A stretch of 64,000 bases of DNA, taken from assembly GCA_022792815.1 (NCBI GenBank), contig JAAWBS010000026.1, forward strand, positions 44,419 to 108,418, given 5' to 3'. The notes below the pieces were generated by a model. It did not search any database and was not told the DNA's origin. It was given only the letters and a program-made list of their open reading frames with translations. Of the stretch, positions 60,574-64,000 are shown piece after piece. The translations under genes were made by a program, and so were the position numbers. This DNA comes from Hungatella sp. (GTDB taxonomy: Bacteria; Bacillota; Clostridia; Lachnospirales; Lachnospiraceae). Positions within the stretch are counted from its first letter, which is position 1; each line of letters opens with the position of its first letter.

Positions 60574-61341
60574 TTATCCTTTCCTGATAAACACATATCT
60601 CTCATCTTCTGACAATTCCTCAGAAAAGGCAAATCCCAGCTGATGAAACTCTCTCATGTCCTCCGGTCTCCCGATCTGATTCTCCGCCAGAAACCGCACC
60701 ATCTCCCCTCTGGCCATCTTCGCCAAAGTTCCTTTCTGCTTCACTTTTTTGTCCGCTGTCTCCCCGAATTCCACAGTGATCAAGCGATCGCCGCAGGTAA
60801 TGTATCTCTCGATACACCTGGAGTATTCTTTTGACGCCAGATTGATGACGACTCGGTCAGAGTCTCCTGTCTTCTCGTGGAGATCCCTCAGTTTCTTATA
60901 CAGCCGATCCCCCCAGAAGTCATACAGATCTTTGCATCCTCTCAGCGCAAGCTTCGCCTGCATCTCCAGCCGGTAGGGGGTCACTCCGTCAAAAGGCTTT
61001 AAGAGACCGTAGAATCCGGACAGGATGCAGAGATGGTCTCCTATGTAGGAAAGAGCCTCTCTGGTCAGCACCGCCGGGGCCATGTGCTGATACTGAAGTC
61101 CCTCGTAGGCCATAATAGCCGGAGTCAGATTCCTCGTTAAGTCCATGGTCTGAAACCGCTCGTAGTTTAACAGAGCCAGCTTATCGTTGCACTTCCACAG
61201 CGCTTTCGCCTCCGACAGAGACAGCCTCCGGATCTCATTTTTGAGAATCTCGGTGTCTCCCAGAAATTCCGGCAGACCGCTGATGTCAAAGGAATCTGTG
61301 TCCGTATTCATCTTCTTGGCCGGAGAGATGATGATTTTCAT
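60574..61341 (-). CDS. yaaA: Peroxide stress protein YaaA
   Basis: DUF328 protein of 255 aa: MKIIISPAKKM at the start, with LYDFWGDRLYKKLRD and VINLASKEYSRCIE later. In E. coli YaaA limits iron-driven damage during peroxide stress and binds DNA. Its ATG overlaps the bcp stop (ATGA), so the two oxidative-stress genes are coupled. Confidence 0.9.
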   Translation of the reverse strand: MKIIISPAKKMNTDTDSFDISGLPEFLGDTEILKNEIRRLSLSEAKALWKCNDKLALLNYERFQTMDLTRNLTPAIMAYEGLQYQHMAPAVLTREALSYIGDHLCILSGFYGLLKPFDGVTPYRLEMQAKLALRGCKDLYDFWGDRLYKKLRDLHEKTGDSDRVVINLASKEYSRCIERYITCGDRLITVEFGETADKKVKQKGTLAKMARGEMVRFLAENQIGRPEDMREFHQLGFAFSEELSEDERYVFIRKG

Positions 61342-61799
61342 GATTCCTTCAGCTCCATAAGCATCTGGGCCGGGTTATCGGCTGCTTTCACTTTGCCAAA
61401 GGCCTTCACGATCATACCGTTCTCATCGATGAGATAGGTGGTCCGCACCACTCCCATGGACACTTTTCCGTAATTTTTCTTCTCCTGCCACACGTCATAG
61501 GCCTGGATACAGGCAAGCTCTGAATCAGACAGCAGAGTAAAAGGGAGCCCGTACTTTTCTTCGAACTTTTTGTGAGAAGCAACGCTGTCTTTGCTGACGC
61601 CGAGAACCACGGCTCCCTTTTCCTGAAACTGAGGGTACAACTCCCCAAAACTGCACGCCTGTTTCGTACAACCCGGGGTATTGTCCTTAGGGTAAAAATA
61701 CAGGACCACTTTTTTGCCTTTGTACTCTTCTAATGTGTGAATCTGTCCGTTCTGGTCCGGCAGGGAAAATGCCGGCGCTTTTATTCCTGTCTCTAACAT
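61338..61799 (-). CDS. bcp: Thiol peroxidase of the Bcp/PrxQ family
   Basis: Peroxiredoxin of 153 aa. The active site PKDNTPGCTKQAC has peroxidatic Cys44 and resolving Cys49, the C-x4-C spacing of alpha2-type PrxQ. The thioredoxin fold continues through VVLGVSKDSVASHKKFEEKYGLPF. AAGGAGA precedes the ATG. It is first gene of bcp-yaaA and perhaps the AAA-nuclease pair. Confidence 0.93.
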   Translation of the reverse strand: MLETGIKAPAFSLPDQNGQIHTLEEYKGKKVVLYFYPKDNTPGCTKQACSFGELYPQFQEKGAVVLGVSKDSVASHKKFEEKYGLPFTLLSDSELACIQAYDVWQEKKNYGKVSMGVVRTTYLIDENGMIVKAFGKVKAADNPAQMLMELKES

Positions 61800-61897
61800 G
61801 GAAAGTCGTCTCCTTTTTCTGTATTAAGTTTATTCGGCATTTACGAAACTCAAAACTTGGCTGAATATTCTCTCAACCTCAACTTTCGTAATTGCCT

Positions 61898-62022
61898 ATA
61901 CCTTATGGCGCAAAGCACCCCCACTCCGAAGGAGTCTCCATTATGGGGGCCCCTTGGGGTATACCTTGCGGCACAAAGCGTCCTCACTCCGAAGGAGTCT
62001 GTATTGGGGGGCCCTTTGAGTA
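61898..62022. repeat. Tandem direct repeat, two copies of about 63 bases
   Basis: Copy 1 (61898-61960) and copy 2 (61961-62022) both run ATACCTT..GGC.CAAAGC, then CACTCCGAAGGAGTCT, then GGGGGCCC. Each contains the small inverted repeat ACTCC-GAA-GGAGT. One plus-strand frame stays open through both copies and would encode a 21-residue repeat, but no start signal supports it. Confidence 0.75.
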
Positions 62023-62191
62023 TAAACACTTAACCCTGCACCGCTCTCTGTATCCTATCATATCACAGTTTACCACCGGACACAAGGCTGGGTGATTTCC
62101 TCCCATTCTCCTCCGCCGCCTCTGACCCACTGTACGAACATTTACGTTCCGCCTTTCTTCATTCATATTTTTCTTCAAATTCGGAATACTA

Positions 62192-62355
62192 GAGCATGTC
62201 TGAACATTGCTTTCCGGCAGCGGTGAGTCGCAGTTCGTGGGAATTTTGACCGAATGAAGAAGGCATAGTCGGGTAGGGTACGCTGACTGAATGAGAGTCA
62301 AATATACCACAAGGCAGGGCTTGAAGGTGGCAGAAAGGAAAGTTCATACACGCTC
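62192..62355. repeat. Imperfect inverted-repeat element (MITE-like or structured RNA)
   Basis: The 59-base left arm (62192-62250, GAGCATGTCTGAAC... to ...TTTTGAC) and the reverse complement of the 59-base right arm (62297-62355) align without gaps at 38 of 59 positions, best at both ends. A 46-base loop separates them. This could fold as a long hairpin in RNA. No transposase is nearby. Confidence 0.6.
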
Positions 62356-62461
62356 CAGGAGAAACGACAAGTCCATTTGCCGTTTGCTATAAGCCATCTG
62401 GGAGATGGGCGGAAAAATCCATGTCCAAAAGGATATAAAAATACAGAAAAGAGGTCTGATT

Positions 62462-63430
62462 ATGGTAACTGATAAGAGAAAAGTGGTTCTGGTGGGCACG
62501 GGAATGGTGGGCATGAGTTATGCCTACTCTCTGTTAAATCAGAACGTCTGCGATGAGCTGGTACTGATTGATCTGGACAAAAAACGGGCGGAGGGCGAGG
62601 CCATGGACTTAAATCACGGCCTAGCCTTCTCCGCCGCCAACATGAAAATCTACGCAGGAGAATACGCAGACTGCGGGGACGCGGATATTGTGGTGATCTG
62701 CGCCGGTGTGGCCCAGAGGCCGGGGGAGACCCGCCTGGCTCTTCTCCAGAGGAACGCCAAGGTCTTTCGTTCCATCGTGGATCCTGTGACCTCTTCAGGG
62801 TTTGACGGGATCTTTCTGGTGGCCACAAACCCAGTAGATATTATGACGAAGATCACCTACATGCTCTCGGGATTTAACCCCAGAAAAGTTCTTGGCACCG
62901 GCACGGCACTGGACACTGCCCGGCTTCGGTATCTTCTTGGAGAGTATCTGCGGGTGGATCCGAGAAACGTCCATGCCTACGTCATGGGAGAACACGGTGA
63001 CAGCGAGTTTGTCCCCTGGAGCCAGGCTCAGGTGGCCACCAAATGTATTACTGAGATCTGTGAGGAAAACCCGGAGATCGACCGTGATCGGCTGGGTGAG
63101 ATCGAAAAAGAAGTTCAGGGCGCTGCCTACAAGATCATTGAAGCAAAAAATGCCACCTACTACGGCATCGGTATGGCCATGACCAGAATCACCAGAGCCA
63201 TCCTAGGGGATGAGAACAGCGTCCACACGGTCTCCGCCATGTTGAAGGGGGAGTATGGCCAGACCGACGTGTTCTGCGGAGTTCCTTGTATTGTCAATAA
63301 GAATGGGATTCAGCGGGTGCTGACCTTGTCTCTCACCGAGGAGGAGACAGGAAGGTTGGGGCAGTCCTGCCAGGTGCTGAGGGAGAGTTATGAAGAATTG
63401 GCACGGGGCAGCCAGGGGGCTGAGTCCTAA
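62462..63430 (+). CDS. ldh: L-lactate dehydrogenase
   Basis: NAD-dependent enzyme of 322 aa that reduces pyruvate to lactate. Rossmann motif VGTGMVGMSYA, the substrate loop AQRPGETR with Gln85 (lactate rather than malate specificity) and Arg91, the cofactor/substrate block NPVDIMT, and the catalytic His178 in GEHGDSE. The ATG at 62462 follows AGAGGT; a frame extending to 62405 lacks family similarity. Confidence 0.93.
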   Translation: MVTDKRKVVLVGTGMVGMSYAYSLLNQNVCDELVLIDLDKKRAEGEAMDLNHGLAFSAANMKIYAGEYADCGDADIVVICAGVAQRPGETRLALLQRNAKVFRSIVDPVTSSGFDGIFLVATNPVDIMTKITYMLSGFNPRKVLGTGTALDTARLRYLLGEYLRVDPRNVHAYVMGEHGDSEFVPWSQAQVATKCITEICEENPEIDRDRLGEIEKEVQGAAYKIIEAKNATYYGIGMAMTRITRAILGDENSVHTVSAMLKGEYGQTDVFCGVPCIVNKNGIQRVLTLSLTEEETGRLGQSCQVLRESYEELARGSQGAES

Positions 63431-63452
63431 AGCGGACTCTCACCAAAGCCGC

Positions 63453-63482
63453 GGGGCAGTCATCCTTTTGGACAACTGCCCT
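63453..63482 (+). terminator. Hairpin after ldh
   Basis: GGGCAGT pairs with ACTGCCC (63454-63460 with 63475-63481), with inner TCC/GGA. There is no proper T-run, so termination may be weak. Confidence 0.45.
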
Positions 63483-63519
63483 ATAAACCTCCAGCCTGCT
63501 GATTCTTTTCCCTGGTTTG

Positions 63520-64000
63520 ATTTCAATCCACAAGGACCTCACGGGCCTCGACATGAAGCTCAAGTTGATTATTATACAGAGTACATATTTCAATCCACAA
63601 GGCCCTCGCGGGCCTCGACGGGTTACGGTCTGCTCCAGTGGACGCCCTATACATTTCAATCCACAAGGCCCTCGCGGGCCTCGACATAGACCCTACATAC
63701 ATTACCCCATCGCTATTGGTATTTCAATCCACAAGGCCCTCGCGGGCCTCGACACGAAGCAATGATTGAGCATTCTTCTCTTTCCGTCATTTCAATCCAC
63801 AAGGCCCTCGCGGGCCTCGACGTACCATTTCTTTATGGCATATGCGCATAAAGACAGATTTCAATCCACAAGGCCCTCGCGGGCCTCGACGAATTGTCTT
63901 ATTTCGATATCCTCTTGTAGCGGAATTTCAATCCACAAGGCCCTCGCGGGCCTCGACGAATTGTCTTATTTCGATATCCTCTTGTAGCGGAATTTCAATC
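63520..64000 (-). CRISPR. CRISPR array, type I-C-like repeats, trailer end
   Basis: Eight repeats of 33 bases begin at 63520, 63587, 63653, 63721, 63789, 63858, 63925 and 63992 (the last cut by the window end). On the minus strand they start GTCGAGGCCC and end GTGGATTGAAAT, the pattern of type I-C repeats, with an inner hairpin GAGGCCCGCGAGGGCCT. Spacers are 33-36 bases. The first repeat (63520-63552) has two substitutions, marking the trailer; the leader and any cas genes should lie to the right. The last two spacers are identical. Confidence 0.95.

Larger units (their letters stand above)
61800..62461. other. Repeat-bearing intergenic region upstream of ldh
   Basis: 662 bases without a convincing gene. 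It contains a two-copy direct repeat (61898-62022) and a 164-base imperfect inverted-repeat element (62192-62355). The bcp promoter should lie near 61810-61870 but no clear boxes are seen. Confidence 0.6.

Noticed and set aside
61892..62095. Small plus-strand frame with a 21-residue repeat
   Set aside because: No ribosome binding site or family; explained by the 63-base direct repeat. Kept only as a repeat feature.
63390..63987. Open frames running through the CRISPR repeats (FNPQGPRGPR-like repeats)
   Set aside because: Translations of the repeat DNA, not genes.

Overview
The window reads as a chromosomal segment of an anaerobic, Gram-positive, spore-forming member of the Clostridia, most likely a gut Lachnospiraceae. 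The evidence is strong AGGAGG-type ribosome binding sites, sigma-A promoters, spoVAD-spoVAE, a cysteine-type (anaerobic) sulfatase, FeoAB iron uptake, DUF1836 and YerC proteins, and a lysine riboswitch in front of an NhaC-type carrier. The genus is not determined. Most genes are GC-rich; the main exception is an AT-rich two-gene island near 58.8-60.5 kb.

Layout. 0-2 kb: permease and ATPase of a NitT/TauT-type ABC importer. 2-4 kb: DUF1836, YerC and a Cof-type HAD phosphatase. 4-10.5 kb: a complete oligopeptide importer operon, oppB-C-D-F-A. 10.8-14.9 kb: an orphan NitT/TauT-type binding lipoprotein, a LacI regulator and a sulfatase, with a palindromic operator. 14.9-19.5 kb: envelope genes (GT2, D,D-carboxypeptidase, polysaccharide deacetylase) and a YbaK protein. 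19.6-25.4 kb: metal homeostasis (two CobW-type GTPases, DtxR, a short Fur-like protein, FeoB, two FeoA). 25.5-33 kb: MATE exporter, lysine riboswitch plus lysW, ktrA, a MIF-like tautomerase, ybaK, an ABC-F protein and a small membrane protein. 33-38.8 kb: a tightly overlapping five-gene operon of the STM4015-4014-4013-4012-4011 families, which has no known function. 39-45.4 kb: purA, LysR, M3 peptidase, purB, purC. 45.5-48.6 kb: dapA-dapB, a lipoprotein and a corrinoid adenosyltransferase with a structured leader. 48.7-58.7 kb: tandem-OB SSB, typA, yigZ, a class A PBP, spoVAE-spoVAD, yitT, deoB. 58.8-61.8 kb: a PD-(D/E)xK-like protein with an AAA ATPase, downstream of yaaA and bcp. 61.8-64 kb: intergenic repeats, L-lactate dehydrogenase, and the trailer end of a type I-C-like CRISPR array that runs off the right edge.

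How the genes work together. The opp operon, M3 oligoendopeptidase and lysine carrier point to peptide and amino-acid use, with dapAB making lysine when the riboswitch senses little. The iron block combines feo uptake with two small regulators. Purine genes lie in two nearby but separate transcription units. The best candidates for undescribed biology are the STM4011-4015 cassette, where the STM4011 radical SAM protein carries a C-terminal HAD phosphatase, and the ATPase-nuclease pair near the CRISPR array.
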